Shown: positions 40,127 through 49,419, numbered from the stretch's first letter. The stretch: 64,000 nt of DNA from JACVRM01 sp963839815 (GCA_963839815.1 CAWIWF010000001.1:62001-126000), one strand, 5' to 3'. Translations and numbers: made by a program. The notes: generated by a model from the letters alone, not told the origin.

Positions 40127-41385
40127 GAGGGCGCTCCCGCGGCGGCGCGGATGCGGGCGAGGGAGGCCTCGCGACCCAGCAGCTCGAGGCTCTCGAACAG
40201 CCCCGGCGAGACCGTCGAGCCGGTGACCGCGACGCGGATCGGCTGGAACGCCTTGCGCGGGGAGAGGCCGAGCTGCTCCGCAACGCCCCGCAGCGCGGCT
40301 TCGATCGCCTCGGCGGAGAACGGCTCGAGCTCCTCGAGCGCGCCCGCCGCCCCCGCGAGCATCGCGCCGCCGTCGGCGGGGGCTCCGTCGGGCTCGACGT
40401 CGCCGAAGAAGAACCCGGCAAACCCGGGGTACTGGCCGAGCGTCGAGATCTTCTCCTTCACGAGCGGGACAGTCTGCCGAACGCGCTCGCCGTCCCAGTC
40501 GATGTCGTGCTCGGCCAGGTAGGCCAGCAGGCGCTCCCCATAGGGCTCGTCGGGCAGGTCTCGCAGGTGCACACCGTTCAGCCACTCGAGCTTGGCGTAG
40601 TCGAACACCGCCGGGCTCGCGCCGACACGCTCGAGGGTGAACCGCTCCACGAGCTCCGCAGGCGTCATCACCGTGGTGCGGTCGTCGTACGACCAGCCGA
40701 GCAGCGCCAGGAAGTTCATCAGCGCCTCGGGGAGATAGCCGGCGGCACGGAACTCGTCGATCGACTGGGCGCCGTGGCGCTTCGACAGCTTCTTGCCGTC
40801 CTCGCCGAGGACGTCCGGCGCATGCGCGTAGACAGGAGGCTCGTGGCCGAGGGCGCGCAGGATCTGGATCTGCTTCGGCGTGTTCGAGACGTGGTCGTTG
40901 CCGCGGATGACGTGCGTGATGGCGTCGTCCATGTCCTCGACCGGAGAGGCGAAGTTGTAGGTGGCGCGGCCGTCCGAGCGGACGATCACAAGGTCGTCGA
41001 GCCGGTCGTTCGGAAACTCGATACGACCCCGGATGGCGTCGTCCCAGCCGGTGACGCCGTCGTCGGGCATGCGGAAGCGGATGGCGCCGTCATCCTCGTA
41101 GGCCTTGCCCTCGTCGACGAGGTGCCTCGCCAGCTCGCGGCAGCGCTCCATCACGTCGAGCTGGAAGGTGACGGCGCCGTCCCAGTCGAGTCCCAGCCAG
41201 GTGAGCGAGCGCTGGATCTGCTCGACCGAGTCGGCCACCTCCCGGCTCGTGTCCGTGTTCTCGATGCGGAGCAGGCACTCGCCGCCCCGGCCGCGGGCGA
41301 AGAGCCAGTTGAAGAGGAAGGTGCGCACTCCGCCGATGTGGAGGAAGCCCGTCGGGCTCGGAGCCATGCGGACGCGGACGCTCAC
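40123..41385 (-). CDS. gltX: glutamyl-tRNA synthetase
   Basis: A 420-residue class I synthetase charging tRNA-Glu, and possibly tRNA-Gln if GatCAB exists. It has APSPTGFLHIGGVRTFLFNW (HIGH motif as HIGG), IENTDTSREV, YNFASPVEDMDDAITHVIRG and the KMSKS equivalent KLSKRHGAQSIDEFRAAGYL. It is somewhat short in its anticodon-binding part compared with 470-490-residue relatives. The stop overlaps the response regulator as GTGA. A tRNA-Glu gene lies 2 kb away. Confidence 0.94.
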   Translation of the reverse strand: MSVRVRMAPSPTGFLHIGGVRTFLFNWLFARGRGGECLLRIENTDTSREVADSVEQIQRSLTWLGLDWDGAVTFQLDVMERCRELARHLVDEGKAYEDDGAIRFRMPDDGVTGWDDAIRGRIEFPNDRLDDLVIVRSDGRATYNFASPVEDMDDAITHVIRGNDHVSNTPKQIQILRALGHEPPVYAHAPDVLGEDGKKLSKRHGAQSIDEFRAAGYLPEALMNFLALLGWSYDDRTTVMTPAELVERFTLERVGASPAVFDYAKLEWLNGVHLRDLPDEPYGERLLAYLAEHDIDWDGERVRQTVPLVKEKISTLGQYPGFAGFFFGDVEPDGAPADGGAMLAGAAGALEELEPFSAEAIEAALRGVAEQLGLSPRKAFQPIRVAVTGSTVSPGLFESLELLGREASLARIRAAAGAPS

Positions 41386-41471
41386 ACGGGCTCCGCGAGC
41401 GTTCGAGAGGGCGGCTGCGTTCGACGGCGAGGCGGCATCGGAGTGGTCGCCGGGCGGGCCGGCGGCCCGAG

Positions 41472-41477
41472 TAGGTT
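41472..41477 (+). promoter_or_regulatory. TAGGTT -10 element, leaderless nfo
   Basis: It ends six bases before GTG 41484. There is no ribosome-binding site. Confidence 0.6.
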
Positions 41478-41483
41478 ACTGGC

Positions 41484-42392
41484 GTGCTGCTCGGCGCCCA
41501 CTGCTCGGGCGGGGTCAAGCGCGCACTCGAGAAGGCCGAGGAGATCGGGGCGGACGCCGTCCAGCTCTTCGCCCAGAGCCCGCGCGCCTGGCGCTTCCCC
41601 GACCACGACCCGGACGATCTCGCCCGCTTTCGCGAGCGGCTCGCAGGAGGTCCGGTGCGCGCGGCTCTCGTGCACGCGCTCTACCTCGTCAACCTCGCCA
41701 CCCCGAACGAGGAGATCTACGAGAAGTCGGCCTCGACGCTCTGCCGGACGGTGGACACCGCGTCGGCGATCGGCGCCGACGTCGTCTTCCACGTAGGGTC
41801 GCACCTCGGCGCGGGCTTCGAGGCCGGGCTGGAGCGGGTCCTGCCTGCGATCGCGAGGGCGCTCGAGCGCTGCGAGGGCGACACCTGGCTGCTGATCGAG
41901 AACTCGGCCGGCGCGGGCGGCACGATCGGCCGCTCCGTCGAGGAGCTGGCGACGATCGTCGAGCGGCTCGACGGCCACCCGCGACTGGGCGTCTGCCTGG
42001 ACTCGTGCCACCTGTTCGTCTCCGGATCCGACGTGCGCGATCCCGAGGCGCTCGACGCCGTGCTCGACTCGCTCGACGCCGCGATCGGCTTCGACCGGCT
42101 GCGCGCGCTGCACGTCAACGACGCGAATGCGCCGCTCGGCTCGAACCGCGACCGTCACGCCAACGTCGGCGAGGGCGAGCTCGGCGAGCGGCTCGGCGTG
42201 TTCCTCGGGCACCCGCGGCTGCAGGGCCTGCCGGCGGTGCTCGAGACACCCGGCGCCGAGGGGCACGGGCCCGACGCCGGCGACATCCGTCGTCTGCGCG
42301 AGTTGCATGCCCGCTGGGCGGCCGGGCCCGCTGCGGAGCGTCCGAAGCGGCGGCGCGCAGCACGGAGAGCCGTCCGGCAGACTCGCCGCTGA
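41484..42392 (+). CDS. nfo: deoxyribonuclease IV (AP endonuclease)
   Basis: A 302-residue TIM-barrel enzyme of the endonuclease IV family that cuts DNA at abasic sites. Zinc ligands are visible in FHVGSHLGAG, LLIENSAGAGGTIG, GVCLDSCHLFVSG, ALHVNDANAPLGSNRDRHAN and VLETPGAEGHGPD. The opening LGAHCSGGVKRALEKAEEIG and VQLFAQSPRAW are typical. A basic tail (RPKRRRAARRAVRQTRR) may aid DNA binding. GTG 41484 follows TAGGTT by six bases. It diverges from gltX. Confidence 0.93.
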   Translation: MLLGAHCSGGVKRALEKAEEIGADAVQLFAQSPRAWRFPDHDPDDLARFRERLAGGPVRAALVHALYLVNLATPNEEIYEKSASTLCRTVDTASAIGADVVFHVGSHLGAGFEAGLERVLPAIARALERCEGDTWLLIENSAGAGGTIGRSVEELATIVERLDGHPRLGVCLDSCHLFVSGSDVRDPEALDAVLDSLDAAIGFDRLRALHVNDANAPLGSNRDRHANVGEGELGERLGVFLGHPRLQGLPAVLETPGAEGHGPDAGDIRRLRELHARWAAGPAAERPKRRRAARRAVRQTRR

Positions 42393-42665
42393 GCCGGCCG
42401 CGACCGGGTCAGCGCCTACCCGCGCGCCAGCAGGCGGAGCATCACCCGTCTCCCCCGGACCGGTCCCGCGAGGCCGTGTCCCCGGGGCCGGCCGCGGGCC
42501 TCCCTCCGATCTCGACGCTAGCCGCGACGGACGCACGGGTGGGTGCCGTCCCCGTGACGAAAGCGTGACGATGCGGAGGGTCGGTCCGCTCGCCAGCGCA
42601 TCGCCTCCTGAAGAGCGCCGCAGCGCCGAGTCGGCGCCGCCTGTGGCGAAGAGGCGCCTCGAGCG
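42393..42665. other. intergenic, nothing recognised
   Basis: About 270 bases between nfo and the convergent cysteine-rich gene. I see no gene, repeat copy or clear hairpin. Confidence 0.5.
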
Positions 42666-43082
42666 CTACGCGTTGGGCGCGATCCGGGCGAAGACGCGAA
42701 AGCTCGGCCGGTCGAGCGGAAGCTCGAAGAACTCGGGGTTGACGCAGCCGAGCGGGTCGGCCTTGGCGTCGTAGCAGCTCGAGACGGCGGCGTCGCACAT
42801 CGGCAGCGGCTCGCGCAGCGCCTTCACCGCGCCGAACCCCGCGCGGCCGCGCTCCGCCTGCTTGAGGAGCAGCAGGTCGATCTCCACCTCGTACACCTTC
42901 TGCATGCAGCCGACGTAGGTGCGGCCGAACTCCTCGAAGGCGTAGACGAACGGGCAGGCGCGGTCGAGGCAGGAGGCCGGGTACACGACCTTGTCGCAGT
43001 GCACCTCGCAGCGCCGGCACTCGACCTCCTGCTGCGGGTGCAGCGGAAGCCGCTTCTCGGGCGCCGAGGGCGTTGTCTCCAT
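42666..43082 (-). CDS. cysteine-rich protein of unknown function
   Basis: A 138-residue protein I do not recognise. The N-terminal third holds ECRRCEVHCDKVVYPASCLD followed by RACPF, with cysteines at 22, 25, 29, 38 and 43 and a further one in YVGCMQKVYEVEID; later come MCDAAVSSCYD and LGCVNPEFFELP. The spacing C-x2-C-x3-C-x8-C-x4-C suggests a zinc or iron-sulfur site. The C-terminal part is soluble alpha-beta. No signal peptide or membrane helix is present. It is a single minus-strand gene from ATG 43082. Confidence 0.78.
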   Translation of the reverse strand: METTPSAPEKRLPLHPQQEVECRRCEVHCDKVVYPASCLDRACPFVYAFEEFGRTYVGCMQKVYEVEIDLLLLKQAERGRAGFGAVKALREPLPMCDAAVSSCYDAKADPLGCVNPEFFELPLDRPSFRVFARIAPNA

Positions 43083-43148
43083 ACAGGGATTTTCCGCATG
43101 GTTGCGCGCCGCCGCAAGACTTGACAGGCCGGGCGAAACGTGCTTGCT

Positions 43149-43871
43149 CTAGCGCTCGCCGCGGAGCCGCCGGACGATGTTGAGGACGTCCATCTGCGTG
43201 AACGCCTGATAGTCCGGCTCGCCGGCGTCAGGGTGCTCGTCGGCTCGCGACCACATGGCCTGCACGGTCACCATGCCGGCCGCGGCCGCGCCGCGCACGT
43301 CCGCGACGAGCCGATCGCCGACGAAGAGCGCCCGCTCGGCGGGGACGCCGAGCTCGTCGAGGGCGAGCCGGAAGATCAGCGGATGCGGCTTCCGCTTGCC
43401 CACCTCCGACGAGAGCACGATCGCGTCGAGCCGCTCGCGCAGCCCCTGCCGCTGGAGCACCGGCTCCAGCAGCCACCCCGGCACGATCGTGTTCGACACG
43501 AGACCGAGCTTCAGGCCCCGGGCACGGAGCGAGTCGAGCAGCGCATGGGTCTGCGGGTGCAGGAGCAGCTCGCTCTCCCATTGCGCCGCCTCTGCGTAGA
43601 CCCGCACGTCGGCCGCTGCCAGCGGGCAGCCGAGCTCGGAGAAGCACTCGCCGACCACGGCGAGAAAGTCCACCTCGTCCTCTCCCTCCCACAGGTCGAG
43701 CCGCCCGCGGAACCACTCGTCGATCGCCTCTGCCGCCGGAAGGCCGTCGCGGGCGAGCGCGGAGAGCCCGGCCTGCGTCCGCTCGCGCGCGAAGGCCGCG
43801 TCGGTCACCTCCTCGCACGGCATGAGCGTGTCGAACCAGTCGAAGAGGACGGCGTCGATCACGCGCCGCAT
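43149..43871 (-). CDS. HAD-superfamily hydrolase (subfamily IA)
   Basis: A 240-residue phosphatase-type protein. Motif I is AVLFDWFDTL (nucleophile Asp, though the usual second Asp follows as Asp-Thr), motif II is LGLVSNT with Ser/Asn, motif III Lys is in SSEVGKRKPHPLIF and motif IV is FVGDRLVADVRGAA. The cap at about 25-95 is helical. Such enzymes dephosphorylate small metabolites; the substrate is unknown. It starts at ATG 43871 and diverges from the exchanger gene. Confidence 0.88.
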   Translation of the reverse strand: MRRVIDAVLFDWFDTLMPCEEVTDAAFARERTQAGLSALARDGLPAAEAIDEWFRGRLDLWEGEDEVDFLAVVGECFSELGCPLAAADVRVYAEAAQWESELLLHPQTHALLDSLRARGLKLGLVSNTIVPGWLLEPVLQRQGLRERLDAIVLSSEVGKRKPHPLIFRLALDELGVPAERALFVGDRLVADVRGAAAAGMVTVQAMWSRADEHPDAGEPDYQAFTQMDVLNIVRRLRGER

Positions 43872-43923
43872 GAAAGCACGGCGACGCCCCGAACGAACCG
43901 GCGCGGCGTCGCGGAGCCGTGGC

Positions 43924-43929
43924 TAGGGT
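43924..43929 (+). promoter_or_regulatory. TAGGGT -10 element, leaderless exchanger gene
   Basis: It ends seven bases before GTG 43937. This favours that GTG over one 18 bases upstream. Confidence 0.6.
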
Positions 43930-43936
43930 TCCGCCC

Positions 43937-44977
43937 GTGGCTCGGAGGATTCTGTGGGCGTCGCTCGCCCTCGCCCCGGCCACGATCCTGTTGCACTACG
44001 GGCTCCACCTGGGCGACACGGCCGACTTCGTGCTCGCCGCGATCGCCCTCGTGCCGCTCGCCTGGCTGATCGGCGAGGCAACCGAGCATGCCGCCCACCA
44101 CACGGGCGCCGGCATCGGCGGCTTCCTCAACGCCACGTTCGGCAACGCTCCCGAGCTCATCATCGCCCTGTTCGCGGTCAGCGCTGCCAAGTTCGAGGTC
44201 GTGCGCGGCTCGCTCAGCGGCAGCGTGATCGGCAACCTGCTGCTCGTCCTCGGCTTCTCGCTGATCTTCGGCGGCAAGGGCACCCTCGACCGGGCGTCGA
44301 CGTTCGTGTCGCTCGGCCTCGTCGGGCTCGCGATCGGACTGCTGCTGATCCCGGCGATCCCGAGCTGGGACGGCGACCCCGAGCGCCACTCGCTGGCGCT
44401 GCTGTCGATCGCGCCCGCCGTGGCGCTGCTGCTCGTCTACCTGGTCGTCACGTTCATCAGCCTGCGTCGGCATCGGCAGCTGCACGTGTCGGACGAGCCG
44501 CCGGAGATGAGGGCCTGGTCGCTGCGCGTCTCCCTCGGTGTCCTCGCGCTCACGACCGTCGTCACCGCCGTGATCGCCGAGATCCTGGTCGGCTCGATCG
44601 AGACCTTCGCCGAGAACGCGCATCTCAGCGACTTCTTCGTCGCGGCGGTGATCGTCGCCATCGTGGGTAACGCGGCCGAGCATGGAGGCGCGGTCGTCGT
44701 CGCCTACCGCGGCAAGATCCGGCTCGCCGCCGAGATCGCGCTCGCGTCGAGTGCCCAGGTTGCCGTCTTCCTGATCCCCGCGGTGGCGCTGCTGGCCTGG
44801 CTGATCGACCCGCTCGCGCTGTCGTTCCGGCCGGTCGAGATCGGGGCGCTCGCCGCCTCGCTCGGCGTCACCACGGCGCTGCTCTTCACCGGCCACTCGA
44901 GCCGCCTTCGCGGCGCGCTCCTCGTGGCGATGTACGTCGCCGTGGCCGTCGGGTTCCTGCTGGCCGGCGAGCGCTAG
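43937..44977 (+). CDS. Ca2+/H+ antiporter (CaCA family, Cax type)
   Basis: A 346-residue membrane protein with about eleven helices and the two alpha-repeats that form the ion site: GGFLNATFGNAPELIIALFA and VAIVGNAAEHGGAVVVAYRG (the GNxxE signature in each half). It exchanges calcium, or another divalent cation, for protons. The acidic loop between halves contains HVSDEPPEMRAW. The GTG start is fixed by TAGGGT seven bases upstream. Its stop overlaps the threonine aldolase stop as CTAG. Confidence 0.92.
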   Translation: MARRILWASLALAPATILLHYGLHLGDTADFVLAAIALVPLAWLIGEATEHAAHHTGAGIGGFLNATFGNAPELIIALFAVSAAKFEVVRGSLSGSVIGNLLLVLGFSLIFGGKGTLDRASTFVSLGLVGLAIGLLLIPAIPSWDGDPERHSLALLSIAPAVALLLVYLVVTFISLRRHRQLHVSDEPPEMRAWSLRVSLGVLALTTVVTAVIAEILVGSIETFAENAHLSDFFVAAVIVAIVGNAAEHGGAVVVAYRGKIRLAAEIALASSAQVAVFLIPAVALLAWLIDPLALSFRPVEIGALAASLGVTTALLFTGHSSRLRGALLVAMYVAVAVGFLLAGER

Positions 44978-46044
44978 CCGGCGACGGCGCGCGCCGGAGC
45001 GCGCGAGAGACCGAGCGCGGCCGGGATAGCGGCGATGGCGTGCTCGATGCCGGGGTCGTCCACGTCCAGATGCGTGACCGCGCGAAGCACGTTCGGGTGG
45101 ATGGTGATCGAGAGGCGCACACCCTCGGCGGACAGCCGGCCGATCGCCTCGGTGCTCGTCAGCCCGAGCGCTCCGACATCGACCTGGACGAAGTTCGTCT
45201 CGACCTGCTCGAGGTCGACAGGCACGCCCGCCTCGGCGAGCCCCTCCGCGAGCCGCCGGGCCCGCGCGTGGTCGTCGGCGAGCCGGTCGACGTGATGCTC
45301 GAGCGCGTAGACCCCGGCCGCGGCGACGATTCCCGCCTGGCGCATGGCGCCGCCGAACAGGAACTTCATGCGCCGGCCGACGCGCATCAGCTCCTCCGAG
45401 CCGGCCAGGAGCGCGCCGAGCGGACACCCGAGGCCCTTCGAGAGGCAGAGCGTCACGGTGTCGAAGTGGCGCCCGATCTCCGCCGCGGGCACGCCCGAGG
45501 CGACCGCGGCGTTGAGCAGCCGGGCGCCGTCGAGGTGCGTTCGCAGCCCGAGCTCGCGGCAGGTCTCCGTCACGGCGACGATCTCCTCGAGCGGCCAGAC
45601 CCGCCCGCCGGAGGCGTTGTGCGTGTTCTCCAGCGTCACGACCCGCGTCAGCGGGTGATGGATCTCCTCGTCGTAGCGCACCGAGCGCCGGATCAGCTCG
45701 GCGCCAAGTCGGCCACCCACGCCGGCCAGGCCGCGCGTGACGAGGCCGCTGTGTACGGCGGGCCCGCCCAGCTCGTAGAGGAGGATGTGGCAGTGCTCCT
45801 CGGCGAGGAGCTCGTCGCCGGGCTCGCCCAGGATGCGGAGCGCGATCTGGTTGGCCATCGTCGCCGTCGGCAGGTAGACGGCGGCCTCTTGGCCGAGCAG
45901 CGCGGCAGCCCGCTCCTCGAGGTCGAGCACCGTCGGGTCCTCGCGCTTCTGCTCGTCGCCGACGACGGCGGCGGCGATCGCCGCGCGCATGCCCGCGGTG
46001 GGCTGCGTCAGCGTGTCCGAGCGGAGATCAACCACGCCAACCAC
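44974..46044 (-). CDS. low-specificity threonine aldolase
   Basis: A 356-residue PLP enzyme of the beta-eliminating lyase fold that cleaves threonine or allo-threonine to glycine and acetaldehyde. It has VDLRSDTLTQPTAGMRAAIA at the start, LLAEEHCHILLYELGGPAVH, LENTHNASGGRVWPLEEI, THLDGARLLNAAVASGVPA and the PLP lysine in TLCLSKGLGCPLGALLAG. Possible starts are GTG 46044 and GTG 46035, and I use the former; the region further upstream is a repeat. It converges on the exchanger. Glycine produced would feed the nearby glycine cleavage system. Confidence 0.92.
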   Translation of the reverse strand: MVGVVDLRSDTLTQPTAGMRAAIAAAVVGDEQKREDPTVLDLEERAAALLGQEAAVYLPTATMANQIALRILGEPGDELLAEEHCHILLYELGGPAVHSGLVTRGLAGVGGRLGAELIRRSVRYDEEIHHPLTRVVTLENTHNASGGRVWPLEEIVAVTETCRELGLRTHLDGARLLNAAVASGVPAAEIGRHFDTVTLCLSKGLGCPLGALLAGSEELMRVGRRMKFLFGGAMRQAGIVAAAGVYALEHHVDRLADDHARARRLAEGLAEAGVPVDLEQVETNFVQVDVGALGLTSTEAIGRLSAEGVRLSITIHPNVLRAVTHLDVDDPGIEHAIAAIPAALGLSRAPARAVAG

Positions 46045-46284
46045 GCCGCTCGCCGCGCCGCGTCGCGTCGCCTCGCTCGCTCGCTGGGAGGGAGACCCGC
46101 TCTCCCCCCCGGGCCCCCGCGTCGGCCACACGCGCCGGAGCCGCGCCGTCGCTGCAGCGTGCAGCGCCCGCCTCCGCAGGATGTCTCTCATTCGTCACGT
46201 GCACGTTGTACCTCGGCGCGCCGCTCCTCTGCGCCGACGCCACTCGACATCGGCGCGGGACAGTCCCAGCAGCGCAGCGCTGGC
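46045..46284. repeat. divergent gap with a worn REP-like copy and a GGGACAGTCCC palindrome
   Basis: A degraded element at about 46086-46180: GGGAGGGAGACC against TCTCCCCCCC, then GGGCCCCCGCGTCGGCCACA, CGCGCCGGAGCCGCGC and GCCCGCCTCCGC. GGGACAGTCCC lies at about 46258-46268, 17 bases upstream of the rlmN promoter hexamer. Confidence 0.65.
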
Positions 46285-46290
46285 TACGCT
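46285..46290 (+). promoter_or_regulatory. TACGCT -10 element, leaderless rlmN
   Basis: It ends six bases before ATG 46297. There is no ribosome site. Confidence 0.6.
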
Positions 46291-46296
46291 CGTGCC

Positions 46297-47307
46297 ATGG
46301 ATTTCGCGCTGCTCGACGCAACGCTCGCCGGTCGCGGGCAGCCGCCCTACCGCGCCCGCCAGGTCTGGCGGTGGGCGGCGCAGGGCGCGGCCGGCTACGA
46401 GGAGATGACCGACCTGCCGAAGGAGCTGCGCGAGGAGCTCGCGGCGGCCGTGCCGTTCTCGACGCTCTCCCTCGACGGTGAGCAGACCTCGGGTGACGGC
46501 ACCGTGAAGGCGCTCTTCCGCACCGGGGACGGCCACCCGGTCGAGGCCGTGCTGATGCGCTTCCGTGACGGCCGCCGCTCGCTGTGTGTCTCCTCGCAGT
46601 CGGGTTGCCCGCTCACCTGCAGCTTCTGCGCCACCGGCTCGATGGCGTTCGGACGCAATCTGACGGCGTCGGAGATCCTCGACCAGGCGCTCCACTTCCG
46701 CCGCCTCGAGCCGGTCGACCACTGCGTCTTCATGGGCATGGGCGAGCCGATGCTGAACCTCGACGAGGTGCTCGGAGCCGCGCGCCGGCTGCCCGACGTC
46801 GGCGTGACCCACCGGCGCATCACGGTCTCGACTGTCGGCTGGCTGCGGGGGCTGCGCCGGTTCGTCGACGAGGTCGAGGAGCCGATCCGGCTGGCCCTGT
46901 CGCTGCATGCGCCCGAGGACGCGCTTCGCAGCGAGTTGATGCCCGTCAACGAGCGCTACGGGCTCGCGGCGGTGCTCGAGGAGTGTCGTCGCTACGTCGG
47001 CCTGCGGCGCCGCAAGGTGTTCGTCGAGTACGTCATGCTCGGAGGCGTCAACGACCGCGTTCAGCAGGCGAAGCAGCTCGCGGCCCTGCTCCGGCCTCGG
47101 CACGCATTCAAGGTCAACCTGATCCCGTACAACCCGACCGGCGGCGCCTTCGCCGGCTCGAGCCGAGGTGCCGTGGACGCGTTCGCCGAGACGCTGCGGC
47201 GCGCCGGCGTGCCGACCACCGTCCGCCTCACACGTGGCCGCGACATCGCCGCCGCGTGCGGACAGCTCGCTGCGACGCCGCGCAGCCGCGTGCCCGCCCC
47301 CGCCTAG
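46297..47307 (+). CDS. rlmN: 23S rRNA (adenine2503-C2)-methyltransferase RlmN
   Basis: A 336-residue radical SAM enzyme that methylates A2503 of 23S rRNA and A37 of some tRNAs. The iron-sulfur motif is SQSGCPLTCSFCATGSMAFG (C-x3-C-x2-C), followed by VFMGMGEPMLNLDEV, the SAM-binding LALSLHAPEDALRSELMPVN and VEYVMLGGVNDRVQQA; the late catalytic cysteine is in RDIAAACGQLA. ATG 46297 follows TACGCT by six bases (leaderless). The stop overlaps that of the Lon-N gene as CTAG. Confidence 0.95.
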   Translation: MDFALLDATLAGRGQPPYRARQVWRWAAQGAAGYEEMTDLPKELREELAAAVPFSTLSLDGEQTSGDGTVKALFRTGDGHPVEAVLMRFRDGRRSLCVSSQSGCPLTCSFCATGSMAFGRNLTASEILDQALHFRRLEPVDHCVFMGMGEPMLNLDEVLGAARRLPDVGVTHRRITVSTVGWLRGLRRFVDEVEEPIRLALSLHAPEDALRSELMPVNERYGLAAVLEECRRYVGLRRRKVFVEYVMLGGVNDRVQQAKQLAALLRPRHAFKVNLIPYNPTGGAFAGSSRGAVDAFAETLRRAGVPTTVRLTRGRDIAAACGQLAATPRSRVPAPA

Positions 47308-47921
47308 CTCGAGCCGCGGAGGTTGCCGTTGCTGCGGACGAGCGCCGTCTGCTCACGCAGCAGCTCGACCTGAGCCGAGGCGTTGCGGAGGTGGCGAATG
47401 ACGAGATCGAGCCGCTCGCGCTCCGAGCTGGACTCCAGCAGCATCTGCTTCGTCTGCACGTCGACCTCGACCCGCGACGCGATCGCGTACGAGAGGTCGG
47501 GCTCGTCGGCAGCAGGCGTGTCCACCTCGGCTCCGACCGCGTCACGCAGCTCCTCGAAGAGCGCGAGCGCCTCCCCCCGCTCCTGCTCGCCGGCGGGGTC
47601 GTCACCGTCCTCCACCGGCTCGACGTCTCCGGTACGGAAGGCGCGTCCCTCGGTCAGACGCTCCAGGCGGAAGCGCTCGAGCCCCTGCACGAGCACGACG
47701 AAACGGCCGTCCTCGAAGCGCTCGACGACCTCGGCGACCTCCACCCGGGTGCCGATGCTGCGTAGGCCCTCCTCGTCCTCCAGCAGGATTCCGAAGGGCT
47801 CCTCGCGCTCCATGGCCTCGCCGACGAGCTCCTGGTAGCGCGGCTCGAAGATGTGCAGTGGCACCCGCTCGCCCGGGAGGACGACGATGCCGAGGGGGAA
47901 GAGCCCCAGCTCGTCCGCCAC
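47304..47921 (-). CDS. Lon N-terminal (substrate-binding) domain protein
   Basis: A 205-residue protein made only of the LON substrate-binding domain: LGLFPLGIVVLPGERVPLHI, FEPRYQELVGEAMEREEPFG, RVEVAEVVERFEDGRFVVLV and GLERFRLERL, then a helical tail. It lacks the AAA and protease parts of Lon. Stand-alone members are common; their role is unproven, perhaps an adaptor. GTG 47921 sits four bases after the gcvPB stop, so it is the last gene of the gcvPA-gcvPB unit. Confidence 0.85.
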   Translation of the reverse strand: MADELGLFPLGIVVLPGERVPLHIFEPRYQELVGEAMEREEPFGILLEDEEGLRSIGTRVEVAEVVERFEDGRFVVLVQGLERFRLERLTEGRAFRTGDVEPVEDGDDPAGEQERGEALALFEELRDAVGAEVDTPAADEPDLSYAIASRVEVDVQTKQMLLESSSERERLDLVIRHLRNASAQVELLREQTALVRSNGNLRGSS

Positions 47922-47925
47922 CGCC

Positions 47926-49415
47926 CTACACGCCCTTGGGCGCCTCGGCAGCCACCGGGGCCACCTCGTCGGCGAGATCGGGGTGCTCTTCGAACGCGTA
48001 GCGGACGACCACCTTCTTGGCCGCCTTGACCTCGTCGAGCCGCCCGACGACCGCCTGGGCCGGCGCCCGCTTGAGCGCCTCGGCGTCGTCCGCCGCCTCG
48101 CGCGCGATGTCGAGCATCGCCTCGGCGAACGCGTCGAGCGTCTCCTTCGCCTCCGTCTCCGTCGGCTCGATCATCAGCGCCTCGGGAACGACGAGCGGGA
48201 AGTAGATCGTGGGCGGGTGGAAGCCGTGGTCGATCAGCCGCTTGGCGACGTCGAGCGCGGTCACCCCGTGCTCGCGCTTGAGGCTCCGCGCCGAGAGCAC
48301 GAACTCGTGCATGCAGAGCCGGTCGAACGGCAGGTCGTACGCGTCGCGCAGGCGCGCCAGCAGGTAGTTGGCGTTCAGCACCGCCGTCTCCGACATGTCC
48401 TTCAGCGCCGGCCCGTAGGCCCGCATGTACGCGTAGGAGCGGACGAAGACGCCGAACGGGCCGCCGAAGGCGCGGACGCGCCCGATCGAGCGGGGCCGGT
48501 CGTGGTCGAACCGGTAGCGGTCGCCGTCACGCGCGACCGTCGGGACGGGCAGGAACGGCTCGAGGACGTCACGCACGGCGATCGGCCCGGCGCCGGGACC
48601 GCCGCCGCCGTGCGGCTGGGAGAACGTCTTGTGCAGGTTGAAGTGGACGATGTCGAAGCCCATGTCGCCGGGACGCGAGAGACCGCAGACGGCGTTGAGG
48701 TTGGCGCCGTCGTAGTAGAGGAGCGCGCCGGCGTCGTGGAAGATCCGCTGGATCTCCTCGATCCCCTCGTCGAAGAGGCCGAGCGTCGACGGGTTGGTCA
48801 GCATCAGACCCACCGTCTCCTCGTCGACCTTGGCGCGCAACTCGTCGAGGTCGACGTTGCCGCGCCCGTCGGTCGCCACACCGACCACCTCGTACCCCGC
48901 CATGGTCACGCTCGCCGGGTTGGTGCCGTGCGCCGTGTCGGGGATGAACACCTTGCGCCGCTGCGGCTCGCCGCGGTCCTCGAAGTAGGCGCGCATCAGC
49001 ATCAGCCCGGTCAGCTCGCCCTGCGAGCCCGCCGCCGGCTGGAGCGACACGGCCGGGAGCCCGGAGATCTCGGCGAGCATCTCCTGGAGCCGCCACATCA
49101 GCTCGAGGGCCCCCTGCGCCCCGTCCTCCTCCTGGTGGGGGTGCAGGTCGCGGAAGCCAGGGAGGGCGACGACGCGCTCGTTGACGCGCGGGTTGTGCTT
49201 CATCGTGCAGGAGCCGAGCGGGTAGAAGCCCGTGTCGACGCCGTAGTTGCGCGTCGTCAGCTCCGTGTAGTGGCGGACCAGGTCTGGCTCGGCGATCTCG
49301 GGCAGGCGCGGCGGGCGCGCGCGGCGCAGGCTCTCGGGTACCTCGACCGGCGGCAGCTCGTGGCGCGGCAGCGAGTACGCGGTGCGCCCCGGCCTCGACT
49401 TCTCGTAGACCAGCT

Positions 49416-49419
<4 letters not shown>
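47926..49419 (-). CDS. gcvPB: glycine dehydrogenase (decarboxylating) subunit 2
   Basis: A 497-residue PLP-bearing subunit of the glycine cleavage P-protein, decarboxylating glycine and passing the aminomethyl group to GcvH. The PLP lysine is in IVHFNLHKTFSQPHGGGGPG, preceded by GTNPASVTMAGYEVV and ALLYYDGANLNAVCGLSRPG. The start GTG 49419 overlaps the gcvPA stop as GTGA, securing equal subunits. The split P-protein is typical of many non-proteobacterial lineages. Confidence 0.95.
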
